From NCBI GenBank assembly GCA_002783345.1, contig PFFU01000104.1, positions 4,245 to 67,202 of the forward strand: a DNA stretch of 62,958 nt, written 5' to 3'. Below, in pieces: positions 44,632 through 52,406 of this stretch. The stretch comes from Candidatus Aquicultor secundus (lineage in GTDB: Bacteria > Actinomycetota > Aquicultoria > Aquicultorales > Aquicultoraceae). A program made the position numbers and the translations under genes. Position 1 is the stretch's first letter. Each line of letters begins with the position of its first letter. The notes under the pieces are model-generated. The model had not been told where the DNA came from and made no database searches. It saw only the letters and a program-made list of their open reading frames with translations.

Positions 44632-45306
44632 TTAGTTAGCCGATTTCCCGACCTTAAAGTACGCCTTCGCATCCTCGTCTTTAGGGTTTATCCTGAGAAC
44701 ATCCCGCCAGTACTCGCCCGCTTTGCCAGTCATACCCTTTGCATCATAAATTGCCGCAAGATTCTTATAGCAGGCTGTCAACTGTGGGTCGAGTCGAATC
44801 GCTTGTTCATAATATTGAATCGCTTTGTCGTTATTGTGGCGCCGTTCCGCTAGATTGCCAAGCATAGAACAAGCATAGTAGTTCTTAGGGTCAAGGTCGT
44901 ATGCTTTGCGGAAACTCGCCTCAGCACGGCTCGCGTCTTTGAGCTTGTTTAGGTAGAGGTGTCCCAAGCCAACGTAATAATCCGGTTCGTCTTTCAATTG
45001 CAATGCGCGTTGTATCAGTTTGACGGCCTCGGATGTTTTGCCCTCTCTACTCAGAAGGATACCAAGCTGATAATTTGCATCTGCGTGCCAAGGATTCATG
45101 TGCAGGGCATCTTCATAGCCTTTTTTTGCCTCGACTACATTGCCTTCTTCCTGCTGATGAACTGCCAGGTAATACACCCTGTCCGCATTTATATACCGGT
45201 CAACAACGAAGGCAGTTATAATAATAACAGCTACAATTATGCCGAGTGCGATTTTCTTGGCCTTAACATGTTTAATCTCTGAGTCCAAAAAACTAGTCAT
45301 TTCCAC
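44632..45306 (-). CDS. TPR-repeat membrane protein
   Basis: A 224-residue protein with one N-terminal membrane helix (about residues 17-36, IALGIIVAVIIITAFVVD) and four or five TPR units from residue 45 on: YYLAVHQQEEGNVVEAKKGYE, ANYQLGILLSREGKTSEAVK (part), YYVGLGHLYLNKLKDASRAE and NDKAIQYYEQAIRLDP. It overlaps the Wzy-like gene by 14 bases. A GTG at 45306 or an ATG at 45300 could start translation. A tether for pilus or glycan assembly is possible; no enzyme activity is expected. Related TPR proteins often help pilus secretion (PilF/Tgl-like), but no lipobox is visible. Confidence 0.75.
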   Translation of the reverse strand: MEMTSFLDSEIKHVKAKKIALGIIVAVIIITAFVVDRYINADRVYYLAVHQQEEGNVVEAKKGYEDALHMNPWHADANYQLGILLSREGKTSEAVKLIQRALQLKDEPDYYVGLGHLYLNKLKDASRAEASFRKAYDLDPKNYYACSMLGNLAERRHNNDKAIQYYEQAIRLDPQLTACYKNLAAIYDAKGMTGKAGEYWRDVLRINPKDEDAKAYFKVGKSAN

Positions 45307-47308
45307 GTTTAATCAGCCTCTCATACGCAGTTTTTGCATCCTTGTAATTTTTATCTATCATAACGGCGGCAATATACTCACACAGAGCGTCTTCTTTGTG
45401 CCCGGCTTTTTCATAATATCGACCCATATGATAATGGGTTTGAGGATCATTTGGATTAATTCTAAGTGCCATCAAGAGGTTATGTTTCGCCTCCTCCATG
45501 CGTCCTGCCTCCAGGTATGCCATCCCAAGAAGATCTCTCGTCGTGTAATTATTTGGGCCAAGCTCGGCAGCTTTTTCAAGGCTGGTTACTGCATAGCGGA
45601 AATTGCGCTCATCAAAAACTTTACCTCCGTAAAGGTAGCCAAGACCGAGCAAAGTATAGTTCTCTCGATTGTGCGAAGATAGCTGCGTAGACCCTTTGAG
45701 GTAGTTCATGCCTTCTGACCATAACCTCATATTTTTCAAAGCATAGCCTTCATAAGCAAGCATGATACCAAAACCGCTGTAGGCTTTATCATCCTGGGGA
45801 TTATATACAATGGCTTTTTTATAGAAACTCTCGGCCGCCCTGGAGTCGCCATGCTGTGTTGCCAACCAGGCTTGACCGAGCGCATTTTCGCTAATAAAAG
45901 GCCTTATCGATAGAACAACGCCAATTATCCCGACAACGATAATCGAAGATAGTAGCGGATATTTCGCAAAGCCCGTTACTGGCTTGAGTTCGATCTTTGG
46001 CTCAGCCCATATCGAAGCCAAAAGCCCCATATTTAACCAAAGAAATCCTGATGTCGCAATCCCTGTCACACCGGTTAGACTCTGCGCCAGAAATGCTATT
46101 ATTCCTGCAACCAGCCCTACCGTAATTGGAGAAACCGACTGAGACCGCTTGATTTCTCTCAAAGCTTTAATAAATACAACTACAAGAATTACTATAAAGG
46201 CGATTAGGGCAGGAATACCAGCGGTCAACGCCAACTGCAAGAATGCATTATGCACATTATCGATAGCGGCTGAGCCATTGTATTTAAGCAGACCGGGAAT
46301 CTCATACCGGGGAAATACCAAGTCCAACACATCAGGGCCAAACCCAAAGAGAGGTCTTTGAGGAATCATCTTCAGCGCTGTCCCCCACATAAGAAGTCTA
46401 CTATCAACGCTTCCGCTGAAGCCGAACGTCGATGTGGCCTTGTGGGCTACCGTCGGTAATCCTATAGCCATTGAAGCAAGAGATATAACTACTATGCTGA
46501 TGACAGTCGGGGCTGCCGCCATTCGGATATTGAAACGTTTCTTTTGCGCTAGTCCAGCAACCACCAGCACAAGTCCTATAATGCCCCCCATCCAGGCGGC
46601 CCTGCTCATCGTGGTAACAAGACAAAGCGCTATTGCTGTTACCGCCACTGAATAAAGTAGCTTATCCACAGAGGACTTACTTTTTTTAAGGAGGGCTATA
46701 GCAAGTGGAAACATAAGAGACAGATATCCGCTTAATATTACAGGGTTTCCAAACGTAGAGAAGCTTCTTGTCTTCTCAAACATCATCACACCCCATGGGA
46801 TCGGGTCACACCCTTGGCTTTGAGCAACACCGTAGACTGAGACAATTGTCGCTGTTGCTATGCTAAGCTTTACTATAGTCTCTACCTGCCCGGAAATAAA
46901 AAATGATTGTGTCGCGGCAAAGAATAAGGCGGCGCAGATCAGATAGCTTAAGAACCCATCATACCTGATGTAACTACCTTCTATACTCGTATGAATATTG
47001 GCGGAAAGCATGGTTGCGATACCCATGAAGATTAGAAATATCGCGAGAGGTAACTCTAAGCCGCTAACTCGTATCTTAGCGCCCCTAAGAACTATCATCG
47101 TTAGATAAACACAGATTACTACCGCTGTGACCAACTTGAAGAGTAAGTACTTTAGCGATAACGCCTGGTTAAGCGATGAGGGGGAAATTGCTAACGGTAT
47201 GATCACAACCAGAAGATATAGAAAAAACCTAATCGTGGAATTGATTGTCTCGACGTAGGAGCAAGTTTTGCTTGCTTTTATAGGTGTATTATCGAGTCTC
47301 TGTTCCAA
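45293..47308 (-). CDS. Wzy/O-antigen ligase-like membrane protein with C-terminal TPRs
   Basis: A 671-residue protein with about twelve membrane segments (residues 30-470), a large external loop with the Wzy_C-type signature (HNAFLQLALTAGIPALIAFI; see VHNAFLQLALTAG), and four TPR units at the C-terminus (about 485-665: NYTLLGLGYLYGGK, AELGPNNYTTRDLLGMAYLE, LRINPNDPQTHYHMGRYYEKAG). Wzy_C proteins include O-antigen polymerases and ligases and pilin-glycosylating enzymes (PglL, TfpO). Being placed between pilA and pilD suggests pilin glycosylation, but this is inference. It begins at TTG with AGGAGA five bases upstream. It is downstream of the pilA terminator, so it probably depends on read-through or its own promoter. 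Confidence 0.85.
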   Translation of the reverse strand: MEQRLDNTPIKASKTCSYVETINSTIRFFLYLLVVIIPLAISPSSLNQALSLKYLLFKLVTAVVICVYLTMIVLRGAKIRVSGLELPLAIFLIFMGIATMLSANIHTSIEGSYIRYDGFLSYLICAALFFAATQSFFISGQVETIVKLSIATATIVSVYGVAQSQGCDPIPWGVMMFEKTRSFSTFGNPVILSGYLSLMFPLAIALLKKSKSSVDKLLYSVAVTAIALCLVTTMSRAAWMGGIIGLVLVVAGLAQKKRFNIRMAAAPTVISIVVISLASMAIGLPTVAHKATSTFGFSGSVDSRLLMWGTALKMIPQRPLFGFGPDVLDLVFPRYEIPGLLKYNGSAAIDNVHNAFLQLALTAGIPALIAFIVILVVVFIKALREIKRSQSVSPITVGLVAGIIAFLAQSLTGVTGIATSGFLWLNMGLLASIWAEPKIELKPVTGFAKYPLLSSIIVVGIIGVVLSIRPFISENALGQAWLATQHGDSRAAESFYKKAIVYNPQDDKAYSGFGIMLAYEGYALKNMRLWSEGMNYLKGSTQLSSHNRENYTLLGLGYLYGGKVFDERNFRYAVTSLEKAAELGPNNYTTRDLLGMAYLEAGRMEEAKHNLLMALRINPNDPQTHYHMGRYYEKAGHKEDALCEYIAAVMIDKNYKDAKTAYERLIKRGND

Positions 47309-47353
47309 CTTTATCTCCTAGAATGGTTAAGATAGTCTTGTTATCGGCAAAAC

Positions 47354-47393
47354 CAAAAAAACAAAAGAGCGGCAATTTCTTGCCGCTCTTTTT
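47354..47393 (-). terminator. Strong rho-independent terminator after pilA
   Basis: Thirteen-base stem AAAAGAGCGGCAA (47363-47375) with TTGCCGCTCTTTT (47380-47392) and loop TTTC. On the minus strand it runs into TTTTGTTTTTTT. It can also function in the other direction. A second small hairpin ATAGCC-TTCC-GGCTAT (47396-47411) lies between it and the pilA stop. Expected to make pilA mostly monocistronic. Confidence 0.9.
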
Positions 47394-47414
47394 CGATAGC
47401 CTTCCGGCTATGTT

Positions 47415-47789
47415 TTACGGATACTTGTGAGTAGCACTGTCGTTAGGGCATGAAATTATCGGAGGCAATGTATTGCCTGAAGCTGGCGTGACTACATAAT
47501 CCTTAGAACTGTCTTGAGGACAGTGCGGCATCTCTTTTACGTATTTACCCTTTAGAGCGTTTTCCAGGTCAGTATAGTTTTGTGGGAAGGTAGCTCCTGG
47601 ATTATCTGCAGCGTATGTCTGTACGGCGCCATCAAGCGTCCTCAGATTAGCCTGGCATGTCCTCTGCCAAGCGGAAGCCCTGGCGTTGTTAAAGATCGGT
47701 ACGGCAATAGCCACCAAAATACCAAGAATAAGGATAACTACCATCAACTCAATAAGGGTAAAACCTTTTTCATTGCGGAAGAATCTCAT
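47415..47789 (-). CDS. pilA: Type IV major pilin
   Basis: A 124-residue prepilin. The short leader MRFFRNEKG is cleaved after Gly9 to give mature FTLIELMVVILILGILVAIA with Glu at +5, the class III pilin signature. The C-terminal globular domain is short and has two Cys (HCPQDSS and ISCPNDS) that may form the D-region disulphide. It has an excellent ribosome-binding site (AAGGAGGTG), a long leader RNA with a hairpin and a strong terminator. It lies between pilC and the Wzy-like gene. The combination points to a highly and separately expressed major subunit. Confidence 0.95.
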   Translation of the reverse strand: MRFFRNEKGFTLIELMVVILILGILVAIAVPIFNNARASAWQRTCQANLRTLDGAVQTYAADNPGATFPQNYTDLENALKGKYVKEMPHCPQDSSKDYVVTPASGNTLPPIISCPNDSATHKYP

Positions 47790-47838
47790 TTTTTCACCTC
47801 CTTATCAGAAGTCTTAAAGCGGTCGGTCTTATTTAAAA

Positions 47839-47878
47839 GAAAAAGGCATTTGTTACCTTGCGGTAGGATTCCTTTTTC
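47839..47878 (-). promoter_or_regulatory. Structured element in the pilA leader RNA
   Basis: On the minus strand GAAAAAGG pairs with CCTTTTTC around an inner hairpin TACC-GCAA-GGTA, whose GNRA loop is typical of stable RNA. It lies between the proposed promoter and the ribosome-binding site of pilA. It may protect the message or sense a ligand; no known riboswitch matches. Confidence 0.45.
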
Positions 47879-47905
47879 ATTACAAAAGACGTTTTTGTAT
47901 CTTAT

Positions 47906-47932
47906 ATATCGGTTGCAGGCCAACTTACTTTA
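47906..47932 (-). promoter_or_regulatory. FliA/SigD-like promoter candidate of pilA
   Basis: On the minus strand TAAAGTAA, exactly eleven bases, then ACCGATAT: twelve of sixteen positions match TAAAGTTT-N11-GCCGATAA. It implies a leader of about 107 bases. This is the best of four similar sequences in the pilus cluster. Confidence 0.5.
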
Positions 47933-48000
47933 GTAATAATTTTGCAATAATTACCATTTAGCTGGTTATCGATTGCTAACTTCGCATAGAGATGTCTGTC

Positions 48001-49212
48001 CTATTTAATCAAGGTGATGACCTGGAACATCGGCAAGTAGAGACTGACGATAATGCCACCGATTAAAATGCCCATTACCACGATCATCATCGGCTCAAGG
48101 ATTGACGTTAGTGCATCTACGGTATTAGAGACTTCCTCGTCGTAGAAGTCGGCAATCTTCTTGAGCATGGTGTCGAGGGCGCCGGTTTCTTCGCCGACGG
48201 CTATCATTTGAACAACCATTGCCGGAAATACCTTGCTTCCGGCTAAAGGTTTCGAGATCGTTTCGCCTTCTTTAATGCTGCTTCGGGCATTCTTGACCGC
48301 ATCTGTGACAACCGCGTTTCCGGCACTGTCGGCTACGATATCAAGCGCCTGAAGTATAGGAACGCCGCTGGCCATTAGGGTGCTGAGCGTTCGGCTAAAC
48401 CTGGATACAGCCATTTTCTTTGCTAAAGCACCGAAAATCGGCAAGCGGAGCTTAAAGGCATCTATTTTCATCTTGCCATTAGGTGTGTTGTTGTAGCGTT
48501 TATACAAATACCGCAGGCCGATTAAGGCGGGGATAATGATGAACCAGCTTGAGCGCATGAAGTTGCTTGCGCCAAGAAGGATCTTTGTTGGAAGTGGAAG
48601 TTCGCCACCCATATCGTCGAACATTTTTACAAACAGCGGCACAATGAAGGTTATAAGCACAAAAGTGATGATCATCGAGAACGAGAACATGGCGGTTGGG
48701 TAGGCCATGGCCGATTTGATCTTTGCCTTTATGGATGCTTCTTTTTCAAAGTGCTCGGCGACCCTCATGAGGACTTCATCGAGAACACCGCCCGTCTCGC
48801 CTGCTCTTACCAAATTAATATATATGGGTGGGAATATTTTCGGATGTTTCGCCATTGCATCTGAAAGTCCCTTGCCCTGTTCGACGTCTTTAAGGACTTC
48901 GCTAGTCACCGCTTTTAATGGTTTGCTTTCAGTCTGTTCGGCGAGGATTGCCAGGCATTTTGTTAGGGATAAGCCGGCGTTGATCATTGTTGCGAATTGG
49001 CGGCTGAATACCGTCAGGTCTTTTGATTTTACTTTGTTGCCGAATGGCAGGTTTATATCCCTTTGGGCCAGGCTTTTTTCTTTAAGCTCGATGACGATAT
49101 AGCCGGTTTGCCTGAGTTTGTTTGCGACCATCGTTAAGTTATCGCCGTCGATTTGGCCGTTTAGCAGGCTTCCCCCGCCGTCCCTTACCTTATACGTGAA
49201 TGTTGTTGGCAT
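48001..49212 (-). CDS. pilC: Type IV pilus inner-membrane platform protein
   Basis: A 403-residue GspF-family protein with two homologous cytoplasmic T2SF domains (about residues 65-190 and 270-395) and three to four membrane helices. Diagnostic text: FSRQFATMINAGLSLTKCL, LVRAGETGGVLDEVL in the first half, and FSRTLSTLMASGVPILQAL, MIAVGEETGALDTML in the second, ending with PMMIVVMGILIGGIIVSLYLPMF (in parts). The N-terminal 50 residues (TFTYKVRDGGGSLLNGQI) are the usual PilC extension. PilC converts PilB/PilT motor action into pilin insertion or removal. It is downstream of pilT by 43 bases. Confidence 0.96.
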   Translation of the reverse strand: MPTTFTYKVRDGGGSLLNGQIDGDNLTMVANKLRQTGYIVIELKEKSLAQRDINLPFGNKVKSKDLTVFSRQFATMINAGLSLTKCLAILAEQTESKPLKAVTSEVLKDVEQGKGLSDAMAKHPKIFPPIYINLVRAGETGGVLDEVLMRVAEHFEKEASIKAKIKSAMAYPTAMFSFSMIITFVLITFIVPLFVKMFDDMGGELPLPTKILLGASNFMRSSWFIIIPALIGLRYLYKRYNNTPNGKMKIDAFKLRLPIFGALAKKMAVSRFSRTLSTLMASGVPILQALDIVADSAGNAVVTDAVKNARSSIKEGETISKPLAGSKVFPAMVVQMIAVGEETGALDTMLKKIADFYDEEVSNTVDALTSILEPMMIVVMGILIGGIIVSLYLPMFQVITLIK

Positions 49213-49255
49213 AATGTACCTCGTTTATGCTGTCCGTTAGTTGCATAATCAGTTG

Positions 49256-50320
49256 TTAAGCGGTCCTTCCGAGAAGTTGCCTCAGATCGTTTGGATCGGA
49301 TGCTTTTTGTACCGCCATTTCGAATGTTATCTTGCCATATCTATGCAGATCGGCAAGGCACTGGTCCATAGTTACCATTCCATGCTTGGAGCCCGTCTGC
49401 ATGGCGTTATATATCTGGTGCGTCTTCGCTTCGCGGATCATGTTTCTGACGCCCGGCGTCGGCATAAGGATTTCGTAAGCGACACAGCGTCCCGCGCCGT
49501 CAACCGTCGGCAGTAGCTGCTGGCAGACGATTCCCTGTAATGTACCGGCCAGCTGGATTCGTATCTGTTGCTGCTGGTGCGGCGGGAAAACGTCGATGAT
49601 CCTGTCGATGGTCTGCGGCGCATCCTGCGTGTGGAGCGTTGAGAAGACGAGGTGACCGGTTTCGGCCGCAGTCAATGCCGCCGAAATCGTCTCCATATCC
49701 CTCATCTCACCGACAAGTATGACATCCGGGTCTTGGCGAAGAACGTATTTAAGGGCGTTGGCGAAGGATTTAGTATCCGATCCGACTTCCCTTTGGTTAA
49801 CGATAGATTGTTTATGTGTGTGCAGGTACTCGATTGGATCCTCGATTGTAATTATGTGGAATGACCTGTTTTCGTTGATGATGTTGAGGAGCGTCGCCAG
49901 TGTTGTTGACTTACCGCTACCGGTCGGGCCTGTAACCAGGACTAGTCCTCGCGGACGCCTTACGAGCAACTCGAGCGATTGCGGAAGCCCCAGATCGTCC
50001 AGTGATTTTATCTCTACGGGGATAATTCTGAAGGCGGCGCTTACGCTGCTTCTCTGGTAATATGCGTTTACCCTGAACCTTGCGTGGCCGGTGAGCCCAT
50101 AAGAAAAGTCGTACTCCCAGTTTCTCTCGAGCTGCTCCCTCTGGTCCTGGGTAAGGATACTATAGATAAGTTCCTTAGTATCGTTTGGCGTCAGCTTTGG
50201 GTAATCGAGCGCCTGAAGATCGCCGTGGACCCTGACCATTGGGGGTGTCCCTGCCGTAATGTGCAAGTCTGATGCTTTTCTTTCTAGTACCTGCATCAAC
50301 AAATCATTAATATCAAGCAA
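49256..50320 (-). CDS. pilT: Type IV pilus retraction ATPase
   Basis: A 354-residue hexameric ATPase. Walker A is GPTGSGKST with K137, Walker B is RQDPDVILVGEMRD, the His box is AAETGHLVFSTLHTQDA, and the PilT-specific AIRNLIRE-like motif appears as VRNMIREAKTHQI. The N-terminal PAS-like domain has DLHITAGTPPMVRVHG. PilT drives pilus retraction and twitching. AGG upstream of the ATG starts translation, with a FliA-like promoter about 40 bases before the start. pilC lies next downstream. Confidence 0.96.
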   Translation of the reverse strand: MLDINDLLMQVLERKASDLHITAGTPPMVRVHGDLQALDYPKLTPNDTKELIYSILTQDQREQLERNWEYDFSYGLTGHARFRVNAYYQRSSVSAAFRIIPVEIKSLDDLGLPQSLELLVRRPRGLVLVTGPTGSGKSTTLATLLNIINENRSFHIITIEDPIEYLHTHKQSIVNQREVGSDTKSFANALKYVLRQDPDVILVGEMRDMETISAALTAAETGHLVFSTLHTQDAPQTIDRIIDVFPPHQQQQIRIQLAGTLQGIVCQQLLPTVDGAGRCVAYEILMPTPGVRNMIREAKTHQIYNAMQTGSKHGMVTMDQCLADLHRYGKITFEMAVQKASDPNDLRQLLGRTA

Positions 50321-50360
50321 CGTAAAACCTCCCGGATATTCTTAAAAGGAATCTAGTTAC

Positions 50361-50388
50361 CTATCGGACGGGTTTAGTAGCGGCTTGA
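50361..50388 (-). promoter_or_regulatory. FliA/SigD-like promoter candidate of pilT
   Basis: On the minus strand TCAAG, sixteen bases, CCGATA. TCAAG is a common variant of the FliA -35 core, but the spacing is one base longer than that of the pilA and pilM sites. Weakest of the four together with the PilV site. Confidence 0.3.
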
Positions 50389-50487
50389 GAGCTAAAGCTC
50401 TCAGCTATCAGCTATCAGCATTCAGCTAAAACCTTTATCTAAAATATGCTTTATCTAAGCTTAAACCCTCATGCTTCTAATAATGCT

Positions 50488-50536
50488 GAGTGCTCTCTCG
50501 ATTCTTCACTTCGCTATCGCTTCATTCAGAATGACA
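50488..50536 (+). repeat. Dispersed intergenic repeat, copy C
   Basis: GAGTGCTCTC followed by the core GATTCTTCACTTCGCT, a short insertion (ATCGCTTCAT) and TCAGAATGACA. Same family as 6-59. Confidence 0.75.
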
Positions 50537-50567
50537 GCTAGTGAACCCTGGTTCTTAACTGCACATA

Positions 50568-50651
50568 CTGCTAACTGCTAACTGCTAACTGCTAACTGCT
50601 AACTGCCAACTGCTAACTGCTAACTGCTAACTGCTAACTGCTAACTGCTAA
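50568..50651 (+). repeat. Twelve tandem CTGCTAA units
   Basis: Twelve consecutive 7-base units from 50568 to 50651; only the sixth (50603-50609, CTGCCAA) differs. It is non-coding and lies between the pilB stop and the pilT promoter. The copy number could vary between strains. There are no spacers, so it is not CRISPR. Confidence 0.9.
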
Positions 50652-50709
50652 CTAAAGCCCGCATTCTAGACCCACATAAAAGCTGATGGCTGAGCGCTGA
50701 AACTGATGG

Positions 50710-52386
50710 CTAGATTATGACGCGCATGATTTCTTCAAGGGAGGTCATGCCCGTGCGAACTTTTTCGAAGCCGTCTTGGCGGAGAGTCCTCATGCCCTCG
50801 GCGATTGCGACGCGCTTGACTTCATCGGCGGTCGCCCGTTTGACGCATAAGTCTTTAATGGTTTCGCTGAGAACCATGACTTCATAAATACCCACCCGGC
50901 CCTTGTAGCCGGTGCCGTTGCATCTGGGGCAGCCTTTTGGGCGATAGAGTTTTAAAGGTTCTTCGCCTTCCATCGGGAAGTTGATCCTTGTGAGGGCATC
51001 GATTGGGGGCTCGTATTCCTCCTTGCACGCCGGGCACAGACGTCGTGCCAACCTTTGGGCCTGGATGCACTCGATTGCAGACGCTATCAGGAATGGCGCT
51101 GTGCCCATCTCGGTGAGCCTGGTAATGGCGCCGGGGGCGTCGTTTGTATGTAGTGTCGAGAGAACCATATGCCCGGTAAGTGCGGCTTCTACTGCAATTT
51201 GGGCCGTTTCTTTATCCCTTATCTCGCCCACCATAACTATGTCGGGTGATGATCTAAGGATCGCCCTGAGGCACCTGGCAAAAGTCAGGCCCGTTTTTGA
51301 ATTTACTTGTATCTGGTTGACGCCCGGAAGGCGGTACTCGACCGGATCCTCGACGGTGATGATATTCTTTGCGCTGTTATTTAGGATATTTAGTGCTGCG
51401 TACAGCGTTGTCGACTTGCCGCTTCCTGTTGGGCCCGTTACAAAAACCGCACCATAGGGCCTGTTGAATGAAGACTTAAACTTATTAAGGCTTTCGGGCA
51501 AGAAACCAAGATCGTCGAGATCGATCAGGATGCTTTCTTTTCTCAGTATCCTAAGGACAACCCTCTCTCCGTAAATAGTCGGCAGAGTTGATACCCGGAA
51601 ATCTATCATTTTACCTGCGACCATAAGGTCGCAATGGCCGTCCTGGGGTATCCTGGTTTCGGCGATGTCGAGGCCGGCCATAATTTTGAGCCTGGAGATA
51701 ACGCCCGCCTGGATTTGTTTTGGTGAGCACATGGACTCGTGGAGCACACCGTCTACGCGGTAGCGTATGCGCAGCTCTTTTTCCTGAGGTTCGACATGAA
51801 TATCGCTTGCACGCTCGTTGATAGCCTTTATGATGATCATGTTGACAAGCTTGATGACCGGGGCTTCTTCGGATACTTCTCGGAGGCCGCTTATTCCCCC
51901 TCGGGAATCCTCTAGTAGGCGCAGGGTATCTACCTGGTCTTTGACGGCTTCTGTTGCTCTATAGTAGCGGTTGAGGGCTATCTTTATCTCATCTTCAAGC
52001 GCGACCACCGCTTTTATTTCGTAGCCGGTAATCATTTGCAGGTCATCCAGGGCTACAACATTTGTCGGGTCTGCGATGGCAACGACGAGTTTGTCCCTTT
52101 CAAAATCTATAGGTAGAACGTTGTATCGCCTGGCGAACGTCTCGGGCAATATCGAGGTGGCTGAGACGTTTATGTGGTATTCGCTAAGATCGACGAAGTT
52201 AAAGTCGCTCGACCCCAGCAGTTCGGTTATAGTGTCGCCATCAAGCAAGCCTTCGTTAACCAAGGCTTGCGCCAGTGAGGTATCGCAATCGATACTTTCT
52301 TCGACTCTCTCCAGGTCGTCGTGCGAGAGTATGCCTTTTTTTACCAGTATGTTCGCAAGTATTTCGTCGGATTTTTCTTTCAGCAT
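50710..52386 (-). CDS. pilB: Type IV pilus extension ATPase, second copy
   Basis: A 558-residue GspE/PilB family ATPase. It contains the N-terminal MshEN domain (about 1-140; cyclic-di-GMP binding in relatives), the linker, Walker A GPTGSGKST with K324, an Asp box, Walker B RSSPDIVMVGEIRDKE, a His box and the zinc Cys4 segment CPACKEEYEP with CPRCNGTGY. It follows a closely related pilB copy by 20 bases, so the two form a tandem duplication. One difference from the upstream copy is RSSPD in place of the common RQDPD at Walker B. Either the two form mixed hexamers or one serves a second pilus-like machine; this cannot be decided from sequence. Confidence 0.93.
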   Translation of the reverse strand: MLKEKSDEILANILVKKGILSHDDLERVEESIDCDTSLAQALVNEGLLDGDTITELLGSSDFNFVDLSEYHINVSATSILPETFARRYNVLPIDFERDKLVVAIADPTNVVALDDLQMITGYEIKAVVALEDEIKIALNRYYRATEAVKDQVDTLRLLEDSRGGISGLREVSEEAPVIKLVNMIIIKAINERASDIHVEPQEKELRIRYRVDGVLHESMCSPKQIQAGVISRLKIMAGLDIAETRIPQDGHCDLMVAGKMIDFRVSTLPTIYGERVVLRILRKESILIDLDDLGFLPESLNKFKSSFNRPYGAVFVTGPTGSGKSTTLYAALNILNNSAKNIITVEDPVEYRLPGVNQIQVNSKTGLTFARCLRAILRSSPDIVMVGEIRDKETAQIAVEAALTGHMVLSTLHTNDAPGAITRLTEMGTAPFLIASAIECIQAQRLARRLCPACKEEYEPPIDALTRINFPMEGEEPLKLYRPKGCPRCNGTGYKGRVGIYEVMVLSETIKDLCVKRATADEVKRVAIAEGMRTLRQDGFEKVRTGMTSLEEIMRVII

Positions 52387-52406
52387 AATCTATTCCTGTA
52401 ACGGTT

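Larger units (their letters stand above)
50321..50709. other. Repeat-rich spacer between pilB and pilT
   Basis: No gene is found in this 389-base gap. It holds a FliA-like promoter (50361-50388), imperfect AGCTATC repeats (about 50398-50427), a sequence shared with 4801-4825 (TTATCTAAGCTTA followed by ACCCTC, near 50452), a dispersed repeat copy (50488-50536) and a 7-base tandem array (50568-50651). Confidence 0.75.

Noticed and set aside
50568-50651. CRISPR array
   Set aside because: The repeats are 7 bases long and contiguous, without spacers or cas genes.
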